This document shows, in pieces, positions 16,093 to 23,970 of a DNA stretch of 34,025 bases. Location: assembly GCA_944332435.1 (NCBI GenBank), contig CALVJW010000012.1, positions 1 to 34,025 on the forward strand, read 5' to 3'. Every line of letters starts with the position of its first letter. The stretch's first letter is position 1. The notes under the pieces are model-generated. The model ran no database searches. It saw nothing but the letters and a program-made list of their open reading frames with translations, and was not told the origin of the DNA. Source of the DNA: an uncultured Bacilli bacterium (GTDB lineage: Bacteria > Bacillota_I > Bacilli_A > RF39 > UBA660). The position numbers and the translations under genes are program-made.

Positions 16093-18111
16093 TTATTTTC
16101 CCACTTTGACAACATCAATTTGATTTTGTACATCTTTAATTTGTTTTTCAATTTCTTGTTCTTTTTTATCGTACATTTTAACATATTCATATTTTCTCTG
16201 AAGTTGATCAAGGCTCTTTTCAACCTCTCTAATAGTTTCATTACGTTTTTTTGAATTTTTAGGAAATTTTGGATCTGCATACGCCTTAGCAATCGCCTCT
16301 TTTGCCGCTAGAATATCAGCTTCACTACCAGTCGAAAGCGCTTGTCTGAAACTCTCCGCCATTTCAGGGGCAACACCGTATTTTTCAATTATAGAACTCC
16401 ATTGATCTGAATATTGTTCCCTAAATCGTGACTCAAAACCTTTAAATTCTCTTTGTTTATTTTGTAGTTCTTTTAATTTTTCTTTTGTTTTTAAAAAACT
16501 ACCATATTTATTTGGAACACCTGCATATTGATTAGCTGTTTCTTTTAATTCATCCAAGAAGCTTACTCCATCTTCACGTGTCTTCTGAACTTTATTTGCC
16601 CTTAAAAGACCTGATTTCAAATTGGCCATATTCATTTTTTGAGATTTCCATCCATCAACAGCTCCTACAGTTGCACCGTGGAACATTGCTTTAGCACTAC
16701 TTTTAAATCCATTTCTCATCCTATTTTCATTTTTTAATGCAAGATATTCTTCGGTAAGATTACCATCTTTATCATACATTTTACCTTCTTCACGCAACTC
16801 ATCCATTTTGTCGCGATTAGAACGTATCTGTAGTGTTCTTTTATATCTGTTTCCCAAATATTTGGCAGCTCCTACTCCTACTGCTAATCCCGTAGCAGCC
16901 ATTCCCATTTTTGCAAGCTTACTACCGAATGTACTTTCTGATTGAATACCAAACATATCACTAAATAATTTAGGTGCATCCTTAGCGAATAATAATAATC
17001 CAATATAAACCATCATAACAGCAAAATTACTTAACAAATTAGAATTTTGAATTTTACCAATCGTCAAAGTTCCATCTGCAGCCAATGAATATTCTTGTAC
17101 ACCATTTCTTTGTAGTAAATAACAAATGTATAATACAAAATAAATCAAAATTAGTCGAGTAAATAAACTAATATAGGTAGATAATGTCGTGCTAATCCAA
17201 TTCTGAAATATTTTTTCACCTTTTGAAGGATCAATATATGAAAATATAGGTATTGGGGCAATTAACTGTAATGCACTTAATTTAACTGCACGAATTGCAG
17301 TATCAAAGCAGAACCCTAAGAAAATCCAAGCAACAACTACTCCAGCTACAGTAGAAATAACAAACATATAATGCATTATATAATAAGTATCATTTTCACT
17401 TCTATAGTTTACATTAACAAATTTTCCATAATCACTGATGGAATAACTTTGATTACGGGTATAATTTAAATATTCTCCATTTTCTAATTCCTCAGAAACA
17501 TTCACAGTTCCATCATCATTGTACGTATACCCCTTTACAGTACTAGACCAGTTCTTATCATCAACATATTGAATATTTCCATTTTCATCTTTTTCAACAA
17601 CAAAATCCTCTGGGTAATAAAAAGCACTAAAAACATTAAACGCGACCATTTTTCCTGCATCTCTTTGTACTTTATTAAGTTCTTCAGTACTAGCACTTCC
17701 TTCATCCGTTCCGATCAAATTTCCTAAAAAGAAATTTCCAATAATATTATCATGAATAACAATTGTTTGAAATTGAAACGCAATTGAAAAAATTGCCGGA
17801 ATAAAAGTGATTAATACCAAGGATATGATGAGACGTTTTACAATCCCCACCACTCCTTTATTTCCGTCCATCAAATTATCAGGATTAGCGAACAGACTAA
17901 TAAGAGAGAACGCAATTTTAAATAACATGACAACTCCCAAGATTAAATATACTCTTCCAGTAAAATCTTGGAAAGTTTCATTATTAAAAATAGTCAAATT
18001 ACTAATATATGCAAATAAATTATAAAACATTTCAATCAATGAATATACCATTTGGTCTAATGTAAATAGCAATGACCTAACAAAATCCAGTAACCACCAA
18101 TTTGCTTGCAT
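16093..18111 (-). CDS. VirB6/TrbL-like polytopic membrane protein
   Basis: The 672-residue protein has an N-terminal membrane region of about seven hydrophobic helices up to residue ~400. It includes an extracytoplasmic loop of roughly 100 polar residues (about 135-235) and a large charged cytoplasmic tail (430-672) rich in K, R, E and Q with coiled-coil character. That size, layout and operon place (first gene, before PrgI and VirB4) fit VirB6/TrbL-type channel proteins of Gram-positive T4SS. Sequence identity in this family is low, so the call relies on topology and context. A strong AGGAGGGG ribosome site precedes ATG 18111. Confidence 0.8.
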   Translation of the reverse strand: MQANWWLLDFVRSLLFTLDQMVYSLIEMFYNLFAYISNLTIFNNETFQDFTGRVYLILGVVMLFKIAFSLISLFANPDNLMDGNKGVVGIVKRLIISLVLITFIPAIFSIAFQFQTIVIHDNIIGNFFLGNLIGTDEGSASTEELNKVQRDAGKMVAFNVFSAFYYPEDFVVEKDENGNIQYVDDKNWSSTVKGYTYNDDGTVNVSEELENGEYLNYTRNQSYSISDYGKFVNVNYRSENDTYYIMHYMFVISTVAGVVVAWIFLGFCFDTAIRAVKLSALQLIAPIPIFSYIDPSKGEKIFQNWISTTLSTYISLFTRLILIYFVLYICYLLQRNGVQEYSLAADGTLTIGKIQNSNLLSNFAVMMVYIGLLLFAKDAPKLFSDMFGIQSESTFGSKLAKMGMAATGLAVGVGAAKYLGNRYKRTLQIRSNRDKMDELREEGKMYDKDGNLTEEYLALKNENRMRNGFKSSAKAMFHGATVGAVDGWKSQKMNMANLKSGLLRANKVQKTREDGVSFLDELKETANQYAGVPNKYGSFLKTKEKLKELQNKQREFKGFESRFREQYSDQWSSIIEKYGVAPEMAESFRQALSTGSEADILAAKEAIAKAYADPKFPKNSKKRNETIREVEKSLDQLQRKYEYVKMYDKKEQEIEKQIKDVQNQIDVVKVGK

Positions 18112-18161
18112 TATACCCCTCCTATTGCACTCCCTTTTTCATGAGATTTATACACATAACC

Positions 18162-18192
18162 ATTATATCATAAAAAATGCAAATATTATCAA
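18162..18192 (-). promoter_or_regulatory. promoter of the VirB6-to-VirD4 operon
   Basis: On the minus strand TTGATA (18187-18192) and TATAAT (18162-18167) are 19 bases apart, slightly long. They lie inside and just past the terminator of the pilin gene and about 50 bases before the VirB6 start. Confidence 0.5.
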
Positions 18193-18205
18193 ACATTTGC
18201 ATTTT
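18171..18205 (-). terminator. terminator behind the second VirB2-like pilin
   Basis: AAAATGCAAAT (18174-18184) and ATTTGCATTTT (18195-18205) make an 11-bp perfect stem with a 10-base loop. On the minus strand it runs into a T-rich end (TTTTTTA). Confidence 0.65.
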
Positions 18206-18207
18206 AT

Positions 18208-18342
18208 CTAAATATTAATTTTATCTAGACATTTTTTCATATTAGGGTCACCAAATAATGTCAAAATAAATGACAAAATAATTGGTAAAATGGCAATTAT
18301 CCAGCGATTGTAAATCTTAAGGTTGTCTTTTTCATTTGTTTT
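18208..18342 (-). pseudogene. pilin-like C-terminal remnant, in frame after the pilin stop
   Basis: Directly after the TAA of the 132-residue pilin, the same frame stays open for 44 codons to a TAG. It encodes a hydrophobic helix (WIIAILPIILSFILTLFGD) followed by MKKCLDKINI. That matches the last third of both neighbouring VirB2-like pilins, where a basic NR/KR precedes the final helix and a single C-terminal Cys sits in a CI(D/K)(A/T)I motif. No ATG, GTG or TTG with a ribosome site is available to start it. I read it as the remains of a third pilin copy; readthrough of TAA would be the alternative. Confidence 0.5.
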
Positions 18343-18741
18343 TTAAAAATTTCCATTTAAAATAGCATCAATACATACTGTTGCATCAGTAAATCCGGCA
18401 TTTGTTAATAATGTAAATATGAACTCTACAATTGATAATACTAAAAATACTAATACAGCACTAATCACACGCTTAATAAATCTATTTTGTTTCTTCTTGA
18501 TATCATCTTCACTAGAACTAAATACAGCTCTACCAAAATCGGCAATTCCCATAACAACTAATATTAAAGGTGCACCAATCTTAAGTAAGATATAGGCAGT
18601 ATGCATAAACTTAGCAGTTTCAACTGGAATTGGAATGATATCTGCTCCACAATCAATTGTTTCACCAGCTGCATATACATTTATTGTAAAAAAACAACTT
18701 AATAAAATGCAAACGCTTAAACATCTAAGACTTCTTTTCAT
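18343..18741 (-). CDS. VirB2/TrbC-like pilin, second copy
   Basis: The 132-residue precursor has a Sec signal peptide (LSVCILLSCFFTINVYAAG, cleavage near residue 25) and two membrane helices separated by a short basic cytoplasmic loop (KKKQNRFIKR). This is the VirB2/TrbC pilin plan. It is a paralogue of the 112-residue pilin upstream: both share a Cys just before the first helix (CGADIIPIPVE versus CSAIPVEI), a GxxDFG(R/K)AVF motif between the helices, and a Cys in CI(D/K)xIL at the end. The two Cys may form a disulfide outside the membrane. It has its own weak promoter. Confidence 0.8.
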   Translation of the reverse strand: MKRSLRCLSVCILLSCFFTINVYAAGETIDCGADIIPIPVETAKFMHTAYILLKIGAPLILVVMGIADFGRAVFSSSEDDIKKKQNRFIKRVISAVLVFLVLSIVEFIFTLLTNAGFTDATVCIDAILNGNF

Positions 18742-18765
18742 ATTTTCACTTTCCTATCCAATAAT

Positions 18766-18793
18766 ATTTTATCATAAAATAATTTGTTTACAA
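18766..18793 (-). promoter_or_regulatory. putative promoter of the second VirB2-like pilin
   Basis: TTGTAA (18788-18793) and TAAAAT (18766-18771) on the minus strand are 16 bases apart, between the upstream terminator and the pilin start. Confidence 0.5.
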
Positions 18794-18802
18794 AGAAATA
18801 TT

Positions 18803-18832
18803 AAAAAAATAAGCAATAATTACTATTGCTTA
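18803..18832 (-). terminator. terminator between the two VirB2-like pilins
   Basis: TAAGCAATA and TATTGCTTA (18810-18832) form a 9-bp stem with a 5-base loop, starting at the stop codon of the first pilin and followed on the minus strand by seven T. It would limit transcription into the second pilin. Confidence 0.8.
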
Positions 18833-19168
18833 CTGTGCACCTAAAATTGTTTTTATACAACTCATAATATCTTCATCTTCTGTTGTTACTAATCCTAGCA
18901 CTAATTGAACAATTGCTAAAACTAAAAACACAATAACAGCTGAAACCAAACGTTTAATAAATAATTTTTGATTTGATTTAATTTCGTCTTCTTTTCCTGC
19001 GAATACAGCTTTACCAAAATCCCACATACCATAAAAAATTAATAATAATGGTACACCAATTTTGATGATTGTATAAAGCATTGAACTAATATTCGTAATT
19101 TCCACAGGAATAGCACTACAGATAGTATCTGCTGTTTGCGTATCCAAAATCATGAACATATTTGTCAT
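18830..19168 (-). CDS. VirB2/TrbC-like pilin, first copy, strongly expressed
   Basis: The 112-residue protein has no long classical signal peptide but begins with a short polar stretch, then a Cys, then two membrane helices (MLYTIIKIGVPLLLIFYG and LVSAVIVFLVLAIVQLVLGL). A DFGKAVFAGKEDEIKSNQK loop links them, and a Cys near the C-terminus (MSCIKTIL) closes it. This is the VirB2/TrbC pilin plan and it is clearly paralogous to the next gene. A near-perfect promoter, AGGGAGG ribosome site and immediate terminator make it a monocistronic, probably abundant product, as expected of a major pilus subunit. Confidence 0.8.
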   Translation of the reverse strand: MTNMFMILDTQTADTICSAIPVEITNISSMLYTIIKIGVPLLLIFYGMWDFGKAVFAGKEDEIKSNQKLFIKRLVSAVIVFLVLAIVQLVLGLVTTEDEDIMSCIKTILGAQ

Positions 19169-19193
19169 ATCATAACCTCCCTTGTTACGTCTT

Positions 19194-19235
19194 ATTATAC
19201 GTTATAATATTTTTTATGTCAATTTTTTATGTCAA
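19194..19235 (-). promoter_or_regulatory. near-consensus promoter of the major VirB2-like pilin, with duplicated -35
   Basis: On the minus strand TTGACA (19217-19222), 17 bases, TATAAT (19194-19199) is a perfect sigma-A consensus. A second TTGACA with the same TAAAAAA tail lies 13 bases upstream (19230-19235), giving a tandem repeat of TTGACATAAAAAA. Confidence 0.85.
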
Positions 19236-19247
19236 CTCTATGTTTTT

Positions 19248-20264
19248 TCATCTGCCAAAAATACCTAATATTTTATTTTTCTTTTCTATTTCTCCTGTAG
19301 CTTGTCGTTCAAATCCCAATTTTGTTAAAAATACATTAAGAATTTGAATCTGTTTTTCTCTCTCATCCAATGGAGGCATGTTAAAAAATATTTTTAACTT
19401 TGACTCATATTCAAAGTCTAGCACATCTTTTGAAGTAAGTAAACTTTGATTTAATATTACTTTTTTTCCTTTTAATTTTGTTAAAGCATCTCGATTACTT
19501 AACATCAATCTGTTTAATTTTATTACAGATGGTTCTATCAAATAAATAACATCGCTACATAAACTTTCAGCTCCAGAAGAATGATTCAAATCCACAAGAA
19601 TCACTTCTTTATCACTGTGTTGAGTAATAAAATTACCAAGGTTTGATGCTTGAATACTCTCCATGTTTTTTGATCTAAAATATCCGAATTCATGCTTATC
19701 TAATTCTACGGCAACTACTGAATAGTTTTGTTCTAATTGTTGTTTCATCATATAAACTAATGTTGTTGCTCCAGAATCATTTGTTACATTTTTGATACCA
19801 ACGATTCGAGTCATATTCATCGGTAGTGATCCGGATTGAGCTGCCATTACACTATTTACTCCAACTGTACTATAAGTTGGAGTATCTAATTGATGATATT
19901 GTGCCACATCACGATAAGAATTGGGATTATTATATAAATACATAATTCCATCTAAATTTTTAGTGAAATTATATATTCCCATAGAAATCAATTTTGATAA
20001 ATAGTCTGGAGATGAACTTTCTGGTGAATCATCTAAAAGTAAAATTATCTTGTCCATATCAAGTGAAATCGAAAGTTTCTGTAAGTTTTTAATATCTTTA
20101 TAATTTTTAATTGCGGTAATATCTAAAATCATTCTTTGAAAAAAGAAGTTCTTAAAAGTATTAATAATTTCTTCTACCTCAAATTCACCGTTAATACTTT
20201 TAATAATTTCAATATCAAGTGATTCTAGCATCGATTGATACTTGTTTGATACGATAACATTCAT
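19248..20264 (-). CDS. TadZ/CpaE-like protein with degenerate ATPase domain
   Basis: The 338-residue cytoplasmic protein has a receiver-like N-terminal domain (to about 120) and a MinD/ParA-like C-terminal domain, the architecture of CpaE/TadZ. TadZ localises the Tad pilus machine at the membrane. The expected P-loop is altered: GIKNVTNDSGATTLVYMM stands where KGGxGKTT would be, so the conserved lysines are missing, while the VVAVELD and VILVDLNHSSG strands remain. It is therefore probably a non-hydrolysing localisation factor. It is last in the operon with the Flp-like and TadE-like genes; GAAGGTGA precedes its ATG. Confidence 0.75.
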   Translation of the reverse strand: MNVIVSNKYQSMLESLDIEIIKSINGEFEVEEIINTFKNFFFQRMILDITAIKNYKDIKNLQKLSISLDMDKIILLLDDSPESSSPDYLSKLISMGIYNFTKNLDGIMYLYNNPNSYRDVAQYHQLDTPTYSTVGVNSVMAAQSGSLPMNMTRIVGIKNVTNDSGATTLVYMMKQQLEQNYSVVAVELDKHEFGYFRSKNMESIQASNLGNFITQHSDKEVILVDLNHSSGAESLCSDVIYLIEPSVIKLNRLMLSNRDALTKLKGKKVILNQSLLTSKDVLDFEYESKLKIFFNMPPLDEREKQIQILNVFLTKLGFERQATGEIEKKNKILGIFGR

Positions 20265-20285
20265 TGATTCACCTTCTTTCTTACA

Positions 20286-20726
20286 TTAGTTAAAAGCTCC
20301 TGCACCATAAAAAGTTTTTGTCTCTCCATGTACAGGAAATTCTAATTTATCTCCAATGACTGGAATATCAAAGTACATGTAGCTAGTTGCTCGATAATAA
20401 TTACCTTTTGAAGTCTCACACTCATATATACAATAATGATAACTTGCCGAATTATTTATCGCACTACAACCTCTTGGAAGATCTGAAGTATCACAATTCT
20501 GGATTCCATTCTTATTAATACGATATCCCATTTTAGCAAGATTTGCATCAATCTGACTTTCCGCCTTATTATTAAAACCATTGTTTTCTTCAATTGTACT
20601 AATAATCATATTTTTCACTTTAAATGCTTTTGAATAACTAAGTGAACTAATAACCATTAGAATAATCACAATAACAATTGTGATAACAATATTCATAATA
20701 AACGCATTTCCTAACGCTTGACGCAT
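20286..20726 (-). CDS. TadE-like pseudopilin 2
   Basis: The 146-residue protein starts MRQALG and continues into one long membrane helix, then an extracellular domain with five Cys (DTSDLPRGCSAI, YHYCIYECE) and a beta-rich end. It is paralogous to the next upstream gene, sharing SLSYSKAF after the helix, NGFN, a GYR motif and the final IP(V/I) strand. Short leader plus helix is the TadE/TadF minor-pilin plan. A Gly at position 6 is a candidate prepilin-peptidase site. The operon position between Flp-like pilin and TadZ supports a pilus role. Confidence 0.72.
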   Translation of the reverse strand: MRQALGNAFIMNIVITIVIVIILMVISSLSYSKAFKVKNMIISTIEENNGFNNKAESQIDANLAKMGYRINKNGIQNCDTSDLPRGCSAINNSASYHYCIYECETSKGNYYRATSYMYFDIPVIGDKLEFPVHGETKTFYGAGAFN

Positions 20727-20749
20727 AAAATCTCACCCGCTTTACTCTT

Positions 20750-21175
20750 TTATTTCACACCAAAACGATAAATTTTATTCGTTTTAGAATAAATAGGAAT
20801 TTCCAAGGATTGGTTAATAATTGGTATATTCATATCCATATAAGTTAAAACACCATAAGAATAATGATATTTATCTAATTTAAACTGATAAACACAATAT
20901 TTATGACTCTCACTTCCGTTTGTCATTAATGTTCCACCCTTTGAAGGACAATCTTTTTTTCCACCTTTGCGATACCCTATTGTATTTAAATTCTTCTCTA
21001 TTTCTTTTTTTGCCAAAGAATTAAAGCCTTCATATTTTTCAATCGCATTTGTAATTCGGCTATTCATTCGAAAAGCTTTGCTGTAACTTAAAGTTGCAGC
21101 TAAAAATGCAAATACTAAGATAATAAATACAATAATAATGTTAAACATAAAGACGCTTCCCAATCCTTGTTTCAT
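20750..21175 (-). CDS. TadE-like pseudopilin 1
   Basis: This 141-residue protein begins MKQGLG and then has a hydrophobic helix (VFMFNIIIVFIILVFAFLAA), the SYSKAFRMNSR segment seen in its paralogue, and an extracellular region with two Cys (KKDCPSKG, HKYCVYQ). It fits a minor pilin of the Tad type that would sit in the membrane and either initiate or cap the pilus. Both TadE-like genes have strong ribosome sites (here AGAGGGAG) and lie about 25 bases apart, so they are probably made in similar amounts. Confidence 0.72.
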   Translation of the reverse strand: MKQGLGSVFMFNIIIVFIILVFAFLAATLSYSKAFRMNSRITNAIEKYEGFNSLAKKEIEKNLNTIGYRKGGKKDCPSKGGTLMTNGSESHKYCVYQFKLDKYHYSYGVLTYMDMNIPIINQSLEIPIYSKTNKIYRFGVK

Positions 21176-21202
21176 ATCTTAACTCCCTCTTCTTATTTTA
21201 AA

Positions 21203-21391
21203 TTATTTTGTTCCCATAGCACTAGTATCACATTTTCCGTTAACCCAAGCACCACCGTTATTCATACATTCTGTTTTTGCAGATGTTGATTTTAACATAC
21301 TATTAATAATTGGTGTTCCTACAGCAGCAATTACTCCAATAATAATAATTGTTACAACAGTCATGTTTGCTTCTCCAGCAGCTTCTTTCAT
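21203..21391 (-). CDS. Flp-like major pilin of the Tad system
   Basis: At 62 residues this is the size of a Flp prepilin. It starts MKEAAGEANM, has one hydrophobic helix (TVVTIIIIGVIAAVGTPI) and a short C-terminal part with two Cys (CMNNGGAWVNGKC). The leader is short with a Gly at 6, as in the two TadE-like neighbours. The usual Glu at +5 after the cleavage site is not at the standard place, so processing is a prediction. It is first in an operon with a good promoter, consistent with being the most expressed subunit. Confidence 0.7.
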   Translation of the reverse strand: MKEAAGEANMTVVTIIIIGVIAAVGTPIINSMLKSTSAKTECMNNGGAWVNGKCDTSAMGTK

Positions 21392-21421
21392 CTTATCACC
21401 TACCTATCTTATTACATAATA

Positions 21422-21450
21422 ATTGTAGCACATTCTTTTTTATTTATCAA
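21422..21450 (-). promoter_or_regulatory. promoter of the Flp/TadE/TadZ operon
   Basis: TTGATA (21445-21450) and TACAAT (21422-21427) on the minus strand are exactly 17 bases apart. An AGGTAGGTGA ribosome site follows. Confidence 0.7.
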
Positions 21451-21463
21451 TTAATTTTACACT

Positions 21464-23902
21464 TCATTTTCGTTTTACATATAAAATTGTGCCAATTAAA
21501 GAAAAAATACTAATTAAAAATCCAAAATGTAGACCAAAAGGAACATAATACATTGCAATATGATGTTTTCCCTCTTTTAATTCCAATTCAATAAAAGTGT
21601 TAAAAAAATTTTTATAAGAGACTGGCTTATTATCAACAAAAATGTGCCACCCTTTTTCATATGGAATTGTTAATAGTAAAGTAGATTGTTCATCTTTAAC
21701 AGAAATATCAAAACGTAAAATATTTTTCTTTGCTTTCACATTAAAAATCTCTTTCTTCTTTATTGTTTTTAAAATAGACACTAATTCTGCTTCATTCAAT
21801 GAATAAACAACGACATCTTCAATCGTTCCTCTTCCATCTATCTTTAATTGGTATGTATCAATACTAGCATCCACCGGTACTTTTAGTATACCCGAAAATG
21901 TAAAATATTTTTCTTTTATTTGCTGATTATTTAAAATAATTTTTTTAGGGTAATCTGTATTCCCTTTTTCTGTGATGTAAAAATACAATACTTTTTCACC
22001 ATTTGTTTCAATTTTATATTCATTATTTTTTAACTTTATTACCTTTTCCTTCTTAAATATGGAATCATAGCCAATTGACTTTAAAAAAGAATTTTGATAT
22101 GTAAAAGGATTTGACATATTTACTGATGCCTCTTTTTTATCCACCAAATATCCAAAGGTAGGAACGCTTTTATTTTCATAAATTGGTATTTTCTTATCCA
22201 ATTTTAATAAATCTTTCTCCTTATAATTGCTTGTGGGTTGTTCTTGATACCAATATCGTATTCCCAACAATGAATTCATTGCCTCTTGGTCTTTATGATC
22301 GCAAAAATCGCTAGAAGCGGCTGAATAACCTGATTGCTTTAAAAAAAGAGTAATACGACCATTCACGCTTGATAAAAAATGCTCTACGCGACTATAATTT
22401 GTATTCAAAAGTTCATTTTTTTGGTAAATACTTTTTCCTCCAATACGATAGCCATCATCCACAACACGATTTAACTCTTTGTTCAAATTGGTAATTTTTT
22501 CATAAGCTAATAGGCCGTTTTTTTGATTAAAAGTAGTTGCCAGTATAAAATTAAACTTCATTGTAATCATGATTTCTAATAGAAAGAAGATTAACAGTGC
22601 TAATTTATAGATTAATGAACGATACGTTAAAATAATATTAAGTAGCCATAAGTTTGCAATGCAGAAAAAACCATTAATAAAAATTAAATACAAATCAATT
22701 TTTTCATTCACTACAAGATAAGAAATCGCCAATACTGATAAATATGCCAATGTGATTAAGACTATTTTTCTAAGTGGCAAATTCTTTAAATACTGATATT
22801 TTTCTGAAGCTATCACAATAAGAAAAAAAGAAAGAACAAATGTCCAACGATTCGTAAATAAGATTGGATAAGTAAAACCATGCCATACTAAAATAAGTGG
22901 TTTGAAGATCATGGATAGAAAGAAAATAATAAGCATAATACAAAAAGATTTTTTTCCAATTTCTTTATTACTAGTAAACAAATAGTTTATAATAATAGCA
23001 AAAACAAAAAAGCCACAGAAAAAATATGGTACAGAATACGATGCTTGTATCGTTTGTCTTTGTATCCCCATTTGAGTTATCGCGCTCGCAGCACGATTCC
23101 AAAGTGTATCACCTCCATAAAATAATAACTCTCGAACGGTTCCCTTTAACTCATAAATAATTGGAAACAACATAAAAGAAGCAAGTAAGCCTGCGAAAAA
23201 TGAACTAACAATAAATTTTTTTAATATTTCTACCATTACTTTTTTATCATTTTTTATGGAATATACTGTAAATATACGATAACAAAAATATAATACTAAA
23301 AAAATACATACCATATAAGCAATATAATAATTAGATAAAATTATGATAAATAACCAAATAATATAAGAAATTGACTTTTTATTATCCAAAATCCGATCCA
23401 AACCTTTTATCACTAAAGGTAATAAGTAGATTGCGTCCAGCCACATTACGTTGAAATAATAAATAACATGATAACTCATACATGCATAAGAAAGAGATAA
23501 TATGAGATTAACAAAGTCAAAGCGATTCTTATCTTTCAAATAATAAAACATCGAGCAACCAGATAAGCTAATTTTAAAAATCATGAGAAATCCCAAAAAA
23601 TCAAGTACATATTGTTTTGGAGCGAAAAATAATAATAAATTCAAAGGACTAAAAAGATAATAAAAAAACGTTCCATACATACTCCCTCCAAGTCCTTTTG
23701 AAAAACTATAAAACAGCGATTTTTCACCATCTAGTATTTCTTTTAAGTACTGAAATAGCCCAGCATATTGTTCACCTGCATCAGAGATCAATAAATCTTG
23801 AAAGTTTGCGTGATTACAAAAGATAAACAACAAAAATATCATAAATGGAATCAAAAAACTTGCGAATTGATATGCCACCCTTTTCTGTTTTCTATTTTTC
23901 AT
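21464..23902 (-). CDS. YfhO-family GT-C-like membrane protein
   Basis: ATG 23902 is chosen: GGAGATGG precedes it, and the longer frame would read into the Tad operon. The 812-residue product has about twelve membrane helices (to ~490), with SDAGEQYAGLFQYLKEIL and KGLGGSMYGTFFYYLFSPLNLL in the YfhO family's N-terminal region. A large extracellular domain follows, then a last helix. YfhO proteins are GT-C-type glycosyltransferases; in B. subtilis YfhO is needed for lipoteichoic acid glycosylation. Placed between the Tad core and the pilin operon, it could glycosylate a surface polymer or the pili; that link is only inferred. Confidence 0.85.
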   Translation of the reverse strand: MKNRKQKRVAYQFASFLIPFMIFLLFIFCNHANFQDLLISDAGEQYAGLFQYLKEILDGEKSLFYSFSKGLGGSMYGTFFYYLFSPLNLLLFFAPKQYVLDFLGFLMIFKISLSGCSMFYYLKDKNRFDFVNLILSLSYACMSYHVIYYFNVMWLDAIYLLPLVIKGLDRILDNKKSISYIIWLFIIILSNYYIAYMVCIFLVLYFCYRIFTVYSIKNDKKVMVEILKKFIVSSFFAGLLASFMLFPIIYELKGTVRELLFYGGDTLWNRAASAITQMGIQRQTIQASYSVPYFFCGFFVFAIIINYLFTSNKEIGKKSFCIMLIIFFLSMIFKPLILVWHGFTYPILFTNRWTFVLSFFLIVIASEKYQYLKNLPLRKIVLITLAYLSVLAISYLVVNEKIDLYLIFINGFFCIANLWLLNIILTYRSLIYKLALLIFFLLEIMITMKFNFILATTFNQKNGLLAYEKITNLNKELNRVVDDGYRIGGKSIYQKNELLNTNYSRVEHFLSSVNGRITLFLKQSGYSAASSDFCDHKDQEAMNSLLGIRYWYQEQPTSNYKEKDLLKLDKKIPIYENKSVPTFGYLVDKKEASVNMSNPFTYQNSFLKSIGYDSIFKKEKVIKLKNNEYKIETNGEKVLYFYITEKGNTDYPKKIILNNQQIKEKYFTFSGILKVPVDASIDTYQLKIDGRGTIEDVVVYSLNEAELVSILKTIKKKEIFNVKAKKNILRFDISVKDEQSTLLLTIPYEKGWHIFVDNKPVSYKNFFNTFIELELKEGKHHIAMYYVPFGLHFGFLISIFSLIGTILYVKRK

Positions 23903-23923
23903 AATACCATCTCCATCTTTAAC

Positions 23924-23929
23924 ATTATA
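23924..23929 (-). promoter_or_regulatory. -10 box of the yfhO-like gene
   Basis: TATAAT on the minus strand lies between the tad terminator and the GGAGATGG ribosome site. The -35 is weak. Confidence 0.5.
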
Positions 23930-23940
23930 ACGAAACAAAT

Positions 23941-23967
23941 AAAAAAAATCTATACATTCTGTATAGA
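23941..23967 (-). terminator. terminator of the Tad operon
   Basis: TCTATAC and GTATAGA (23949-23967) form a 7-bp stem with a 5-base loop. On the minus strand it is followed by eight T. It lies just past the TadC stop codon. Confidence 0.8.
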
Positions 23968-23970
23968 CTT

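Noticed and set aside
16002-16292. 96-codon Lys-rich frame over the VirB6/PrgI junction
   Set aside because: It overlaps two supported genes and its composition is that of a frame-shifted charged tail.
8530-18111. Integrative conjugative element
   Set aside because: No relaxase, integrase, excisionase, origin of transfer or direct-repeat ends were seen, and flanking genes are housekeeping. Only a wider view could overturn this.
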